64,000 nt of DNA from Pseudomonas wadenswilerensis (GCF_900497695.1 NZ_UIDD01000011.1:124001-188000), one strand, 5' to 3'. Numbered from the stretch's first letter, positions 33,912 to 43,459 are shown. Numbers and translations are program-made. Notes: generated from the sequence alone by a model not told the origin.

Positions 33912-35375
33912 TTAGCGTTTGTCTTTACGCTTCTTCTCGGCTTTCTTGTGGTGCGACATCAAGCGACGCTTCTTGTTGACCTGGCGGTCGGTCAAGGTGT
34001 TCTTGTTGCCTTCGTACGGGTTGTCACTGCCCTTGTACTCGATGCGGATCGGCGTACCGACCAGCTTGAGCACGCGGCGGTAGGTGTTTTCCAGGTAACG
34101 CGAATAGGACTTGGGTACCTTCTCGACCTGGTTGCCGTGGATCACGATGATCGGCGGGTTGGCGCCACCGAGGTGGGCATAGCGCAGCTTGATCCGGCGG
34201 CTGTTGACCATCGGCGGCTGGTGCTCGCTGACCGCGTCTTCGAGGATCTGGGTCAGGCGGCTGGTCGGCCAGCGGGTGACCGCCGACTTGAACGAGTTCT
34301 GCACCGACTGGTACAGGTTGCCCACGCCGGTGCCGTGCAGCGCCGAAATGAAGTGGATGTCGGCGAAGTCGACGAAGAACAGCCGGCGTTCCAGCTCGGT
34401 CTTCACGTAGTCGCGCTCGCCCGGCTGCATGCCGTCCCACTTGTTCAGGGCGATGACGATGGCGCGACCGGCTTCCAGGGCAAAGCCCAGCAGGTTCAGG
34501 TCATGGTCAACCACGCCTTCGCGGGCGTCCATGACGAAGATCACCACGTTGGCGTCCTTGATCGCCTGCAGGGTCTTGACCACGGAGAACTTCTCGACCT
34601 CTTCGTGGATCTTGCCGCGCTTGCGCACCCCGGCGGTGTCGATCAGGGTGTACTTCTCTTCGTTACGCTCGAAGGGAATGTAGATACTGTCGCGGGTGGT
34701 GCCGGGCTGGTCGTAGACGATGACCCGCTCTTCACCGAGCATGCGGTTGACCAGGGTCGACTTGCCGACGTTCGGCCGGCCGATGATGGCGATCTTGATC
34801 CCGTCTTTTTCGCTCGGGCCAGGAATACGCACCGCTTCCTCGCCTTCGGCGACGTCGGTGTCGATTTCTTCCTCGTCCTTGTCCCGCGGGAAGTCGCTCA
34901 GCACGGCTTCCAGCAGGTTGTTGACGCCACGGCCCTGGGCGCCGGCAACACCAATGGCGTTACCCATGCCCAGTGGCGAGAATTCGGCGATGGCGGCCAG
35001 CGGATCGATGTTGTCGATCTTGTTGGCAACCAGGAACGAGCGCTTGTTGCGCTTGCGCAAGTGCTCGGAAATCATCTGGTCGGCGGCGGTCAGGCCGGCA
35101 CGGGCATCCACCAGGAACAAGACCACATCGGCTTCTTCGATGGCCAGCAGCGACTGCTCGGCCATTTTCTCGTCCATGCCTTGCTCGTCACCGGAAATAC
35201 CACCGGTGTCGACCAGGATGTACGAGCGGCCTTGCCAGCGCGCTTCACCGTACTGGCGGTCTCGGGTCAGCCCGGACAGGTCGCCGACGATAGCGTCGCG
35301 GGTCCTGGTCAGGCGGTTGAACATGGTGGATTTACCGACGTTCGGTCGGCCCACCAGGGCGATTACGGGAACCAT
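33912..35375 (-). CDS. der: Ribosome-assembly GTPase Der (EngA)
   Basis: This 487-residue protein has two tandem GTPase domains and a KH-like C-terminal domain; it is essential for 50S subunit maturation. The first P-loop is 'GRPNVGKSTMFNRL' near residue 8, the second 'GRPNVGKSTLVNRML' near residue 200; each is followed by DTGG/DTAG and NKID/NKWD motifs. The C-terminus is lysine/arginine-rich ('KKRRLMSHHKKAEKKRKD'). The ATG at 35375 follows GGAGAG. A terminator separates it from bamB, so it probably has its own promoter. Confidence 0.97.
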   Translation of the reverse strand: MVPVIALVGRPNVGKSTMFNRLTRTRDAIVGDLSGLTRDRQYGEARWQGRSYILVDTGGISGDEQGMDEKMAEQSLLAIEEADVVLFLVDARAGLTAADQMISEHLRKRNKRSFLVANKIDNIDPLAAIAEFSPLGMGNAIGVAGAQGRGVNNLLEAVLSDFPRDKDEEEIDTDVAEGEEAVRIPGPSEKDGIKIAIIGRPNVGKSTLVNRMLGEERVIVYDQPGTTRDSIYIPFERNEEKYTLIDTAGVRKRGKIHEEVEKFSVVKTLQAIKDANVVIFVMDAREGVVDHDLNLLGFALEAGRAIVIALNKWDGMQPGERDYVKTELERRLFFVDFADIHFISALHGTGVGNLYQSVQNSFKSAVTRWPTSRLTQILEDAVSEHQPPMVNSRRIKLRYAHLGGANPPIIVIHGNQVEKVPKSYSRYLENTYRRVLKLVGTPIRIEYKGSDNPYEGNKNTLTDRQVNKKRRLMSHHKKAEKKRKDKR

Positions 35376-35400
35376 TCGGCTCTCCACTGCGTAAATTCAG

Positions 35401-35431
35401 AAAATACAAAGGCCGCTGCACTGCAGCGGCC
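35401..35431 (-). terminator. Intrinsic terminator after bamB
   Basis: On the minus strand GGCCGCTGCA pairs with TGCAGCGGCC, followed by TTTGTATTTT. A second small hairpin (GCGGCAC/GTGCCGC) lies at 35440–35458. Confidence 0.75.
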
Positions 35432-35491
35432 GGAGTTCGAGCGGCACCCAAAGTGCCGCAGCCCGAGGCCGGCATGGCCTCAAGCATAGCC

Positions 35492-36643
35492 TCAGCGGAT
35501 GGTCAGCGCCTCGAGCTTGCCGCTGTTGCCGTACACATAGATGGTGTCACCCACCACCAGCGGACGTGCGCGCAGGCCATCGCTGTCGATACGCTCACGA
35601 CCGACGAAACGACCATCGACCTGGCTGAGCAGGTGCAGGTAACCTTCCAGGTCACCCACCGCTACGTAGCTGGAGAACACTTCCGGCGCCGACAACTGGC
35701 GGCGTGCCAGCGAGTCGTTGCTCCACAGGGCGCTGGACGAACGCTCGTCGATGCCTTCCACGGTGCCCGAAGCCAGGCTCACGTAGACGTTACCGAAGCC
35801 CTGGGCCACACCGGTGTAGCTGGAAGCATCACGCTGCCACAGCACCCGGCCGCTCTCCAGGTCCAGGCCGGCGGCGCGACCCTGGTAGCTGGAAACGTAC
35901 AGGGTACCGCCGGACAGCAGCAGGCCACCGTCGATATCCACGACCCGGTCAAGCTCCGAGCGACCTTGCGGGATGGCCACGCGCTGCTCCCAGACCGGCA
36001 CGCCGTTCTGGGTGTCGAGGGCAACCACCTTACCGGTCGACAGGCCGGCAACGGCCAGACGGTTGGTCACGATCGGTGCGCCGGTACCACGCAGGGTGAG
36101 TACCGCCGGGGTGCTTTCGTAGATCCAGCGACGGTCGCCGGTGCTGGCGTCCAGGCCAATAACGCGGTCGTCCTGGGTTTGCACCACCACCACGTCACCG
36201 TTGGTGGCCGGCGGCGCCAGCACTTCACTGGTAACGCGCGAGCGCCAGCGTTCTTCACCGGTGCTGGCATCCAGGGCAATCACTTCGCCCTTGAGGGTGC
36301 CGAGCATGACCATGCCGTAACCGACGCCAACGGCGCCGGAAACCGGCAGTTCGAGGTCCTTCTTCCAGGCCACGTCGCCGTTGTTGCGATCCAGCGCCAT
36401 CACCACGCCGGTTACATCGGCGGCGTAGATGCGGTCATTTTCGATCGCCGGAACCAGCATGTTGAAGGATTCGCCCTGACCATCACCGATCGAGCGGCTC
36501 CACTGCTTCTTCAAGACCACTTCTTCGGTGAACTTGGTGAGTTCGGCCGGTGGCAATTCCTTTTTGCTGTTGCTGCTGCAACCCACGGCCAGAAGGGCCA
36601 GGGTCAGCACTGCTGCATGTTTCCAACCGATCACGTCACGCAT
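35492..36643 (-). CDS. bamB: Outer-membrane protein assembly factor BamB (lipoprotein)
   Basis: This 383-residue outer-membrane lipoprotein is part of the Bam complex that folds beta-barrel proteins. The signal peptide ends at a lipobox (LLAVGC). The rest is an eight-blade PQQ-type beta-propeller; repeats such as 'VIALDASTGEERWRSRV', 'VIGLDASTGDRRWIYE' and 'VVALDTQNGVPVWEQRV' are seen. Start at 36643 follows AAAGGGG and overlaps the yfgM end by 8 bases. Confidence 0.95.
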   Translation of the reverse strand: MRDVIGWKHAAVLTLALLAVGCSSNSKKELPPAELTKFTEEVVLKKQWSRSIGDGQGESFNMLVPAIENDRIYAADVTGVVMALDRNNGDVAWKKDLELPVSGAVGVGYGMVMLGTLKGEVIALDASTGEERWRSRVTSEVLAPPATNGDVVVVQTQDDRVIGLDASTGDRRWIYESTPAVLTLRGTGAPIVTNRLAVAGLSTGKVVALDTQNGVPVWEQRVAIPQGRSELDRVVDIDGGLLLSGGTLYVSSYQGRAAGLDLESGRVLWQRDASSYTGVAQGFGNVYVSLASGTVEGIDERSSSALWSNDSLARRQLSAPEVFSSYVAVGDLEGYLHLLSQVDGRFVGRERIDSDGLRARPLVVGDTIYVYGNSGKLEALTIR

Positions 36644-37277
36644 CCCCTTTGGCCAGGTCGTCGAGCTTGAGTTGCAGGCCACCGATCGCGGCGTCGTCAG
36701 ACAGCGCAGCCTTGGCTTTTTCGTAAGCGGCATGGGCATCGCCAGCGCGGCCCAGTTGCACCAGCAGGTCGCCCTTGAGCTCTTCACGGCTGGCCAGGAA
36801 CGCCTTGTCGGCATCGCCTTCAAGCAGCTTCAGCGCTTCGTCGACCTTCTTCTGCGCGGCCAGGACACGGGCCAGGCGCTGACGGGCGATTTCACCCAGG
36901 GTCGCGTCGGCCGGCTTGTCCATCACCAGCTTGAGCTCGGCAGCGGCGTCATCGAGCTTACCGCTCTCGACCGCAACCTTGGCCACGAACAGGCTGGCGT
37001 ACTGGGCATAGGCCGAGCCGCCGAATTCGTTCTTGAGCTTGCCGGACAGCTCGGCGACCTTGGCCGCGTCAGGCTCGCCGCTTGGCGTCAGGGTAGTCTC
37101 CAGCAGGGCCTGGTAGAGGTTCGAGGCGCCTTGCGACTGGTTGGTCTGGTATTTCTGCCAGGCTTGCCAGCCGAACACCACGACCAGCGCCAGCAGGCCA
37201 CCGGTTACCAGCGGCTTGCCATTGCGGTCCCACCAGTCCTTCATCGCGACCAGTTGTTCATCATCGGTACTCGACAC
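36636..37277 (-). CDS. yfgM: YfgM-like TPR membrane protein (Sec-associated ancillary factor)
   Basis: This 213-residue protein has a short cytoplasmic N-terminus (SSTDDEQLVAMKDWWDRN), one membrane segment ('LVTGGLLALVVVFGWQAW') and a periplasmic TPR-like domain. YfgM of E. coli pairs with PpiD at the SecYEG translocon. The GTG at 37277 is chosen because AAGGAG precedes it at good spacing; the more upstream ATG at 37298 lies before this site. It sits between hisS and bamB as in other gamma-proteobacteria. Confidence 0.9.
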   Translation of the reverse strand: MSSTDDEQLVAMKDWWDRNGKPLVTGGLLALVVVFGWQAWQKYQTNQSQGASNLYQALLETTLTPSGEPDAAKVAELSGKLKNEFGGSAYAQYASLFVAKVAVESGKLDDAAAELKLVMDKPADATLGEIARQRLARVLAAQKKVDEALKLLEGDADKAFLASREELKGDLLVQLGRAGDAHAAYEKAKAALSDDAAIGGLQLKLDDLAKGDA

Positions 37278-37316
37278 CCCAATACTCCTTTTCACCAAAT
37301 CGGCTGTTGACTCGCC

Positions 37317-38606
37317 TCACGCCTGCGCGAGCGAGGCTTCCAGGTGCTCTGCCAGAGCATCCCAGGCAATGTTTTGTTGTTCGCCCTGACCGCGCAGGGG
37401 TTTGAAACCTACCACTTGTTGCGCCAGTTCGTCGTCCCCCAGGATCAAGGCGAACAGCGCGTTGCTCTTGTCGGCCTTCTTGAACTGGCTCTTGAAGCTG
37501 CCAGCACCGGCGTTGACCTGCAGGCGCAGGTTCGGCAGACGGTCACGCAGGCGCTCGCTCAGGGTCAGACCAGCCAGTTCGGCCTGCTCGCCGAAGGCGC
37601 ACAGGTAGACGTCAACCTGACGGTTGATCGACTCCGGCACCTGCTCGAGGGTTTCCAGCAGCAGGATCAGACGCTCGATACCCATGGCGAAACCAACGCC
37701 CGGGGTCGGCTTGCCGCCCATCTGCTCGACCAGGCCGTCGTAGCGGCCACCGGCACACACGGTGCCCTGGGAGCCGAGCTTGTCGGTGACCCATTCGAAA
37801 ACGGTCTTGCTGTAGTAGTCCAGGCCACGCACCAGCTTGGTGTTGATCACGAACGGAATGCCGGCGGCATCCAGGCGTGCTTTCAGGCCGTCGAAGTGCA
37901 CGCGGGACTCATCGTCCAGGTAGTCTTCGAGCTTCGGCGCGCCGACCAGCACTGCCTGGGTGTTGCTGTCCTTGCTGTCGAGGATGCGCAGCGGGTTGCT
38001 TTTCAGGCGGCGCTGGCTGTCTTCGTCCAGTTGCTCCAGGCGCGCCGAGAGGAACTCGACCAGCGCGTCACGGTAGCGGGCACGGGCTTCGCTGGTGCCC
38101 AGGCTGTTGAGCTCGAGCTTGACCGCGTCACGGATGCCCAGCTGGCCCCAGAGGCGCCAGGTCAGCATGATCAGCTCGGCGTCGATGTCCGGACCGTCGA
38201 GGTTGAAGACTTCGACACCAATCTGGTTGAACTGGCGATAACGGCCTTTTTGTGGGCGCTCGTGGCGGAACATCTGGCCGATGTACCAGAGCTTCTGCAC
38301 CTGCCCACTACCGGTGATGCCGTGTTCGAGCACAGCGCGCACGCAGGCGGCGGTGCCTTCCGGGCGCAGGGTCAGGGAGTCGCCGTTACGATCATCGAAG
38401 GTGTACATCTCTTTTTCGACGATGTCGGTGACTTCACCGATCGAGCGCTTGAACAGCTCGGTGAACTCGACGATCGGCGTACGGATCTGGCGATAGCCAT
38501 AGGTATCCAGCAGGCCGGCGACGGTGTTCTCGAAATAACGCCACAGCGGCGTCTGCTCGGGCAGGATGTCGTTCATGCCACGAATGGCTTGCAGCGATTT
38601 GCTCAC
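37317..38606 (-). CDS. hisS: Histidyl-tRNA synthetase
   Basis: This 429-residue class II aminoacyl-tRNA synthetase charges tRNA-His. Class II motif 2 lies around 'TLRPEGTAACVRAVLE', 'QKGRYRQFNQIGVE' follows, and the histidine-specific motif 'GLDYYSKTVFEW' and 'AGGRYDGLVEQMGG' are present. A C-terminal anticodon-binding domain occupies about residues 330–429. It lies downstream of ispG on the minus strand with a 28-base gap. Confidence 0.97.
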   Translation of the reverse strand: MSKSLQAIRGMNDILPEQTPLWRYFENTVAGLLDTYGYRQIRTPIVEFTELFKRSIGEVTDIVEKEMYTFDDRNGDSLTLRPEGTAACVRAVLEHGITGSGQVQKLWYIGQMFRHERPQKGRYRQFNQIGVEVFNLDGPDIDAELIMLTWRLWGQLGIRDAVKLELNSLGTSEARARYRDALVEFLSARLEQLDEDSQRRLKSNPLRILDSKDSNTQAVLVGAPKLEDYLDDESRVHFDGLKARLDAAGIPFVINTKLVRGLDYYSKTVFEWVTDKLGSQGTVCAGGRYDGLVEQMGGKPTPGVGFAMGIERLILLLETLEQVPESINRQVDVYLCAFGEQAELAGLTLSERLRDRLPNLRLQVNAGAGSFKSQFKKADKSNALFALILGDDELAQQVVGFKPLRGQGEQQNIAWDALAEHLEASLAQA

Positions 38607-38634
38607 GGAAAATCCCTTAACAATTCTGTGTCAG

Positions 38635-39744
38635 TCAGCCACGGGCGATCAGCGCCGCGTCGGCCTCGGCTTTTTCAGCCGCTTTCTGGCGGATGAGCTT
38701 TTCCAGCTCATCGACCAGGTTGTCATTGGTCAGCTTCTGCGCAGGCTTGCCGTCGATGTAGATCAGGTTCGGCGTGCCACCGGTGAGCCCCACATGGGCT
38801 TCCTTGGCCTCGCCGGGGCCATTCACCACGCAACCGATAACGGCGACGTCCAGCGGTACCAGCAGGTCTTCCAGGCGCCCTTCCAGCTCGTTCATGGTCT
38901 TGACCACATCGAAGTTCTGCCGCGAGCAGCTCGGGCAGGCGATGAAGTTGATGCCACGCGAACGCAGGTGCAGGGACTTGAGGATGTCGTAGCCGACCTT
39001 GACCTCTTCGACCGGGTCAGCTGCCAGCGAAATGCGAATAGTATCGCCAATCCCGTCGGCGAGCAGCATACCGAGGCCCACGGCGGATTTCACCGTGCCC
39101 GAGCGCAGGCCGCCGGCTTCGGTAATGCCCAGGTGCAGTGGCTGGATGATCTGCTTGGCCAGCAGGCGGTAGGCTTCGACGGCCATGAACACGTCGGAGG
39201 CCTTGACGCTGACCTTGAAATCCTGGAAATCCAGTCGGTCGAGGTGCTCGACGTGACGCATGGCCGATTCGACCAGCGCCGCCGGGGTCGGCTCGCCGTA
39301 CTTTTTCTGCAGGTCTTTTTCCAGGGAACCGGCGTTGACGCCGATACGGATCGGGATACCGCGGTCGCGGGCGGCATCGACCACCGCACGCACGCGGTCT
39401 TCGCGACCGATGTTGCCCGGGTTGATGCGCAGGCAGTCGACACCCAGCTCGGCTACGCGCAGGGCAATGCGGTAGTCGAAATGGATGTCGGCGACCAGCG
39501 GTACGCTGACCTGTTGCTTGATCTTGCCGAAGGCCTCGGCAGCGTCCATGTCCGGTACCGAGACGCGCACGATGTCGACGCCGGCATCGACCAGGCGGTT
39601 GATCTGCGCGACGGTCGCGGCCACGTCATTGGTGTCGGTGTTGGTCATGCTCTGGACCGCGATGGGAGCATCGCCGCCAACAGGCACATTACCTACCCAG
39701 ATTTTCCGGGATTCGCGACGTTTGATCGGAGATTCGCCGTGCAT
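38635..39744 (-). CDS. ispG: 4-hydroxy-3-methylbut-2-en-1-yl diphosphate synthase (flavodoxin)
   Basis: This 369-residue [4Fe-4S] enzyme carries out the penultimate step of the MEP isoprenoid pathway. Cluster cysteines are in 'ACPSCSRQNFD' and 'VIGCVVNGPGE'. The N-terminal TIM-barrel part has 'APIAVQSMTNTDTND' and 'RINPGNIG'. It starts 3 bases after the rodZ stop, so the two are cotranscribed. Its Fe-S cluster would be delivered by the Isc machinery encoded about 5 kb away. Confidence 0.96.
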   Translation of the reverse strand: MHGESPIKRRESRKIWVGNVPVGGDAPIAVQSMTNTDTNDVAATVAQINRLVDAGVDIVRVSVPDMDAAEAFGKIKQQVSVPLVADIHFDYRIALRVAELGVDCLRINPGNIGREDRVRAVVDAARDRGIPIRIGVNAGSLEKDLQKKYGEPTPAALVESAMRHVEHLDRLDFQDFKVSVKASDVFMAVEAYRLLAKQIIQPLHLGITEAGGLRSGTVKSAVGLGMLLADGIGDTIRISLAADPVEEVKVGYDILKSLHLRSRGINFIACPSCSRQNFDVVKTMNELEGRLEDLLVPLDVAVIGCVVNGPGEAKEAHVGLTGGTPNLIYIDGKPAQKLTNDNLVDELEKLIRQKAAEKAEADAALIARG

Positions 39745-39747
39745 GAC

Positions 39748-40785
39748 TTATTGTCCCAACTTCAGGCGAGCGGTCTCGCCACTGGTGAACGGCGCAACGT
39801 CGACAGGCTGGCCGTTGTAGCTGACCTGCACGCCGCGGGCAAAGCCCAGGCGTACCGAAAACGGCGGCTTGCCGGTCAGGTCCAGGCTGTCGCCCTTGCG
39901 CTTGATGGCGCTGAACAGCAGCTTGCCGTTGCCATCGGTGACCGAAGTCCAGCAATCGGCGTTGAATTGCATGTGCAGCTGGCCGCTACCGGCCGGGGCT
40001 GGAGCGGCAACAGCAGGAGCCGTTGGCACTGCGGCAACTGCACTGTTGACCACCGGCGCCGCCGGCGCTGGCGCAGGTACAACCGGGGCCGCCGGGGCCA
40101 CTGGTGTTACCGCAGTGCTGACAGCAGGGGCGGCAGGGGCAACAGGTGCGACAACCGGGCTGAGCGGTGCTTGCTCAGCCGGTGCGGCGGCCACTTGCTC
40201 GGTTGGCGCCGGGGCCTGCTCGAGGTTCAGGGTAGTGCTTTCCGGTTGCTGACCAGCGGTCACTGCCTGGTCTTCAGGCTCGTCCAGCGGGTGAATCTGG
40301 GTGGTGCCGTCGGCGCTTTCGACTTCGACGTGTTCCAGGGCCATGTTGGCCAGGTCCTTGCCACGCAGGCTGGTCTGGTCCTGCCACCAGAAGAAGCCGC
40401 CACCGATCACGACCACCAGCAGCACCAGGCTGACGATACGCAGGATGTTGTGGGACAGGCGCACCGGCTCTTCGATGCGGCCAAGGGCGTGCACGTCGCT
40501 GCCCTGGGCGTGGGTGCCGGTGCACTGGTCGAAGGCTTGCACCAGGGCGGCCTGGTCCATGTCCAGCAGCTTGGCATAAGCACGGATGTAGCCACGGGCA
40601 AAGGTATGCCCCGGCAGCTTGTCGAAGGCGCCGGCTTCAAGATTGTTCAGGGAACTCACGGTGAGGTTGAGCTTGCGGGCCACTTCGACCTGGGACCAGT
40701 CCCTGCTCTCGCGGGCCTGACGCAGGATTTCACCGGGATTTTCGCGAGTCGCTGCTGCTGCTTCGGGATGCGCCGCTTTCATCAT
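39748..40785 (-). CDS. rodZ: Cytoskeletal/cell-shape protein RodZ
   Basis: This is a 345-residue bitopic membrane protein. Residues about 17–85 form a helix-turn-helix domain ('GEILRQARESRDWSQVEVAR') that binds MreB; a membrane helix lies near 113–133 ('ILRIVSLVLLVVVIGGGFFW'). A long alanine/proline/valine-rich linker of low complexity (about 185–265) follows, then the C-terminal RodZ domain ('ADCWTSVTDGNGKLLFS'). It overlaps the pilF stop (ATGATGA). The linker makes this stretch repetitive at the DNA level. Confidence 0.93.
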   Translation of the reverse strand: MMKAAHPEAAAATRENPGEILRQARESRDWSQVEVARKLNLTVSSLNNLEAGAFDKLPGHTFARGYIRAYAKLLDMDQAALVQAFDQCTGTHAQGSDVHALGRIEEPVRLSHNILRIVSLVLLVVVIGGGFFWWQDQTSLRGKDLANMALEHVEVESADGTTQIHPLDEPEDQAVTAGQQPESTTLNLEQAPAPTEQVAAAPAEQAPLSPVVAPVAPAAPAVSTAVTPVAPAAPVVPAPAPAAPVVNSAVAAVPTAPAVAAPAPAGSGQLHMQFNADCWTSVTDGNGKLLFSAIKRKGDSLDLTGKPPFSVRLGFARGVQVSYNGQPVDVAPFTSGETARLKLGQ

Positions 40786-41540
40786 TGCTCCGACAGGTAT
40801 TGCTGATATTCCGGCGTACCGGGATAAAGTCGTTGTAATTGCAGGCCCAGTTCGCTGGCCTTGTTCCGTTCTTCGAAGACGCTGGCCAGGCGACTGCCCA
40901 GCAGCAGGCTGCGGGCACTGTGGTCGCTCAGCTGGCTGAAACGATCGTAGTAGTCACGGGCCGGCACATAATGCCTGTCTTCGTAAGACAACTCAGCCAT
41001 TTCCAGCAACGCGCGCGGCTGCTGCTGGTTGAGTCGCAAAGCTTTTACCAGGTATTCCTGCGCTTCGGCGCGCTGTCCCAGCCTGAGCGCGGTCAGGCCG
41101 AGGTTCTCGAACACCCGGGAGCGTTCAGGATACAGGGTATCGGCCGCCGCTTGGGCAAACATCTGCTGCGCCTGGGCGTATTGCCCACGAGCATAAAGGA
41201 AACTGCCGTAATTGTTGCGAATTCGGCTGTCGTCCGGGCGGCTGGTCAGGGCCTTGCGAAAGTGCGCCTCGGCCAGTTCCGGCTCGTCTTCGGCCTGAAA
41301 CACCAAAGCCAGGGCCGCATTGGCTGCGGCATCCTGGCTATCGAGGTCGAGGGCTTTTTTCAGCGGCGCTTTGGCCTGCTCGGTCAAACCTTGTTGCAAA
41401 TAACCCAGCCCCAACTGCACATAGGCCTGTCGTGCCTGCTCGCGACCTTCACGACTGCCCAGCGCGTCCGAACTCCCGCCGGACACGCAACCTGCAAGCA
41501 GGGCGAGCGCCAGGATCGACAGCGCGAAGCGCAGGGTCAT
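40782..41540 (-). CDS. pilF: Type IV pilus assembly lipoprotein PilF (PilW)
   Basis: This 252-residue outer-membrane lipoprotein is the pilotin for the PilQ secretin. Signal peptide with lipobox 'ILALALLAGC' at residues 8–17; the mature part is a superhelix of about six TPRs ('AYVQLGLGYLQQGLTEQAKA', 'NYGSFLYARGQYAQAQQMF'). The start at 41540 follows GAGAGGA; a reading from 41585 would run into the rlmN end. Position between rlmN and rodZ is conserved. Confidence 0.93.
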   Translation of the reverse strand: MTLRFALSILALALLAGCVSGGSSDALGSREGREQARQAYVQLGLGYLQQGLTEQAKAPLKKALDLDSQDAAANAALALVFQAEDEPELAEAHFRKALTSRPDDSRIRNNYGSFLYARGQYAQAQQMFAQAAADTLYPERSRVFENLGLTALRLGQRAEAQEYLVKALRLNQQQPRALLEMAELSYEDRHYVPARDYYDRFSQLSDHSARSLLLGSRLASVFEERNKASELGLQLQRLYPGTPEYQQYLSEQ

Positions 41541-41553
41541 GGAGGTCCTCTCT

Positions 41554-42699
41554 TCAGTTGCGCGCGGCGCTTTCTTGCACTTCACCGTCGGCGTTCAACT
41601 GACGCACGGCGATATAGCGCTCGCTGCGGCGGGTACGGTCCATCACCTGGCCAACCAGCTGACCGCAAGCGGCGTCGATGTCTTCACCACGGGTGGTACG
41701 CACCGTGACGTTGTAACCGGCGTGATGCAGGTGGTCCTGGAAGCGGCGGATGGCATTGTTGCTCGGACGCTCGTAACCGGAATGCGGGAACGGGTTGAAC
41801 GGGATCAGGTTGATCTTGCACGGTACGTTCTTGAGCAGCTCGGCCATTTCCACGGCGTGTTCGAGCTTGTCGTTGACGTCCTTGAGCAGGGTGTACTCAA
41901 TGGTCAGTACGCGCTTTTCGCCCAGTTGCGACATGTAGTTCATGCACGCTTCGAGCAGGACCTTGAGCGGGTACTTCTTGTTGATCGGCACCAGTTCGTT
42001 GCGCAGCGCATCGTTCGGCGCGTGCAGCGACAGGGCCAGGGAGACGTCGATGTGCTTGGCCAGCTCTTCAATCATCGGTACCACGCCGGAGGTGGACAGG
42101 GTCACCCGGCGCTTGGAAATGCCGTAGCCGAGGTCGTCCATCATCAGGTGCATGGCGGCGACCACGTTGTCGAAGTTCAGCAATGGCTCACCCATGCCCA
42201 TCATCACCACGTTGGTGATGGCGCGATCGATGGTGGCCGGCACGCTGCCGAACGACTTGTTGGCAATCCACACCTGGCCGATCACTTCGGCGGCGGTGAG
42301 GTTGCTGTTGAATCCTTGCTTGCCGGTGGAGCAGAAACTGCAGTCCAGGGCGCAACCGGCCTGGGACGAGACACACAATGTGCCACGCTTGCCCTGGGGG
42401 ATGTACACGGTCTCGACGCAGCTGCCGGACGCCACGCGCACCACCCATTTACGGGTGCCGTCGCTGGAGATGTCCTCGCTGACCACTTCCGGACCGCGAA
42501 TCTCGGCAACAGCCTTGAGCTTTTCGCGCAAGGCCTTGCCGACATTCGTCATGGCGTCGAAATCATCGACGCCAAAGTGGTGAATCCATTTCATTACCTG
42601 ACCGGCACGGAAACGCTTCTCCCCGATAGAGTCGAAGAATTTTTCCATTTCCGGCTGGGTTAGCCCCAACAGGTTAGTTTTGCCAGTCGATGTCGTCAT
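41554..42699 (-). CDS. rlmN: Dual-specificity 23S rRNA/tRNA adenine-C2 methyltransferase RlmN
   Basis: This 381-residue radical-SAM enzyme methylates A2503 of 23S rRNA and A37 of several tRNAs. The [4Fe-4S]-binding motif is 'CALDCSFCSTGKQG'; the resolving C-terminal cysteine is likely that in 'DIDAACGQLVGQ'. The N-terminal helical domain begins 'MTTSTGKTNLLGLTQPEMEK'. It is the first gene of the rlmN–pilF–rodZ–ispG–hisS series, 28 bases after ndk. Confidence 0.96.
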   Translation of the reverse strand: MTTSTGKTNLLGLTQPEMEKFFDSIGEKRFRAGQVMKWIHHFGVDDFDAMTNVGKALREKLKAVAEIRGPEVVSEDISSDGTRKWVVRVASGSCVETVYIPQGKRGTLCVSSQAGCALDCSFCSTGKQGFNSNLTAAEVIGQVWIANKSFGSVPATIDRAITNVVMMGMGEPLLNFDNVVAAMHLMMDDLGYGISKRRVTLSTSGVVPMIEELAKHIDVSLALSLHAPNDALRNELVPINKKYPLKVLLEACMNYMSQLGEKRVLTIEYTLLKDVNDKLEHAVEMAELLKNVPCKINLIPFNPFPHSGYERPSNNAIRRFQDHLHHAGYNVTVRTTRGEDIDAACGQLVGQVMDRTRRSERYIAVRQLNADGEVQESAARN

Positions 42700-42727
42700 G
42701 GATTCACCCTCACCCGTAAGCTTTCGC

Positions 42728-43153
42728 TTAGCGAGTGGTTACCTCGGTAGCTGCGAAGAAGTACGAGATTTCGCGAGCAGCAGCGGCTTCGGAGTCCGAA
42801 CCGTGAACGGCGTTGGCGTCGATGGACTCGGCGAAGTCAGCGCGGATGGTGCCGGCAGCAGCTTCTTTAGGGTTGGTAGCGCCCATCAGCTCACGGTTCA
42901 GAGCGATGGCGTTTTCGCCTTCCAGAACCTGAACAACAACAGGGCCGGAGATCATGAAGGCAACCAGGTCACCGAAGAAACCGCGCTCTTTGTGCTCAGC
43001 GTAGAAGCCTTCGGCTTCGGCTTTGGACAGTTGCTTGAGCTTCGAGGCAACGACGCGCAGGCCGGCTTTTTCGAAACGGGTGGTGATCTCGCCGATCACG
43101 TTTTTAGCAACTGCGTCAGGCTTGATGATGGAGAAAGTACGTTGAACAGCCAT
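42728..43153 (-). CDS. ndk: Nucleoside diphosphate kinase
   Basis: This 141-residue enzyme equilibrates nucleoside di- and triphosphates through a phosphohistidine. The active-site histidine is in 'NAVHGSDS'. The sequence starts 'AVQRTFSIIKPDAVAKN', typical of the family. It has a close ribosome-binding site and lies between the isc terminator and rlmN; it may have its own promoter. Confidence 0.97.
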   Translation of the reverse strand: MAVQRTFSIIKPDAVAKNVIGEITTRFEKAGLRVVASKLKQLSKAEAEGFYAEHKERGFFGDLVAFMISGPVVVQVLEGENAIALNRELMGATNPKEAAAGTIRADFAESIDANAVHGSDSEAAAAREISYFFAATEVTTR

Positions 43154-43179
43154 GGTGAAACTCCAGAAACGTTGAGTGA

Positions 43180-43214
43180 AGCGAAAAATTAAACCCGCGA
43201 ATTATACGCGGGTT
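43180..43214 (-). terminator. Intrinsic terminator of the isc operon
   Basis: On the minus strand AACCCGCG pairs with CGCGGGTT around a 7-base loop and is followed by a T-rich tail (TAATTTTT). It lies 31 bases past the iscX stop. Confidence 0.8.
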
Positions 43215-43244
43215 CCAAGGGATTGCCTAACCTGCCGAGCGCGC

Positions 43245-43445
43245 TCAGTCGGCTTCTTCGATCCAGGCCGCCTGGATGGCTTCGAGAACCTTCTCGCCGC
43301 CACGCTGCGGATCGTCACTGAATTCCGGCAATGCCAGCACCCACTGGTGCAGATCGACGAAGTTCACATAACGAGGATCGACTTCCGGCTTGCTTTCGGC
43401 AAGCTGGATTGCAATTTCAAGTACATCAACCCATTTCAGACTCAT
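43245..43445 (-). CDS. iscX: Fe-S assembly protein IscX
   Basis: This 66-residue acidic protein is a regulator and possible iron donor for IscS. It reads 'SLKWVDVLEIAIQLAESKPEVDP' and 'YVNFVDLHQWVLALPEFSDD', matching IscX. It ends the isc operon and begins 14 bases after fdx. Length is standard. Confidence 0.95.
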   Translation of the reverse strand: MSLKWVDVLEIAIQLAESKPEVDPRYVNFVDLHQWVLALPEFSDDPQRGGEKVLEAIQAAWIEEAD

Positions 43446-43459
43446 GATGGCTCCCTGAA

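Noticed and set aside
33909..35489. 526-residue plus-strand open frame
   Set aside because: Antisense of der; no recognisable domains.
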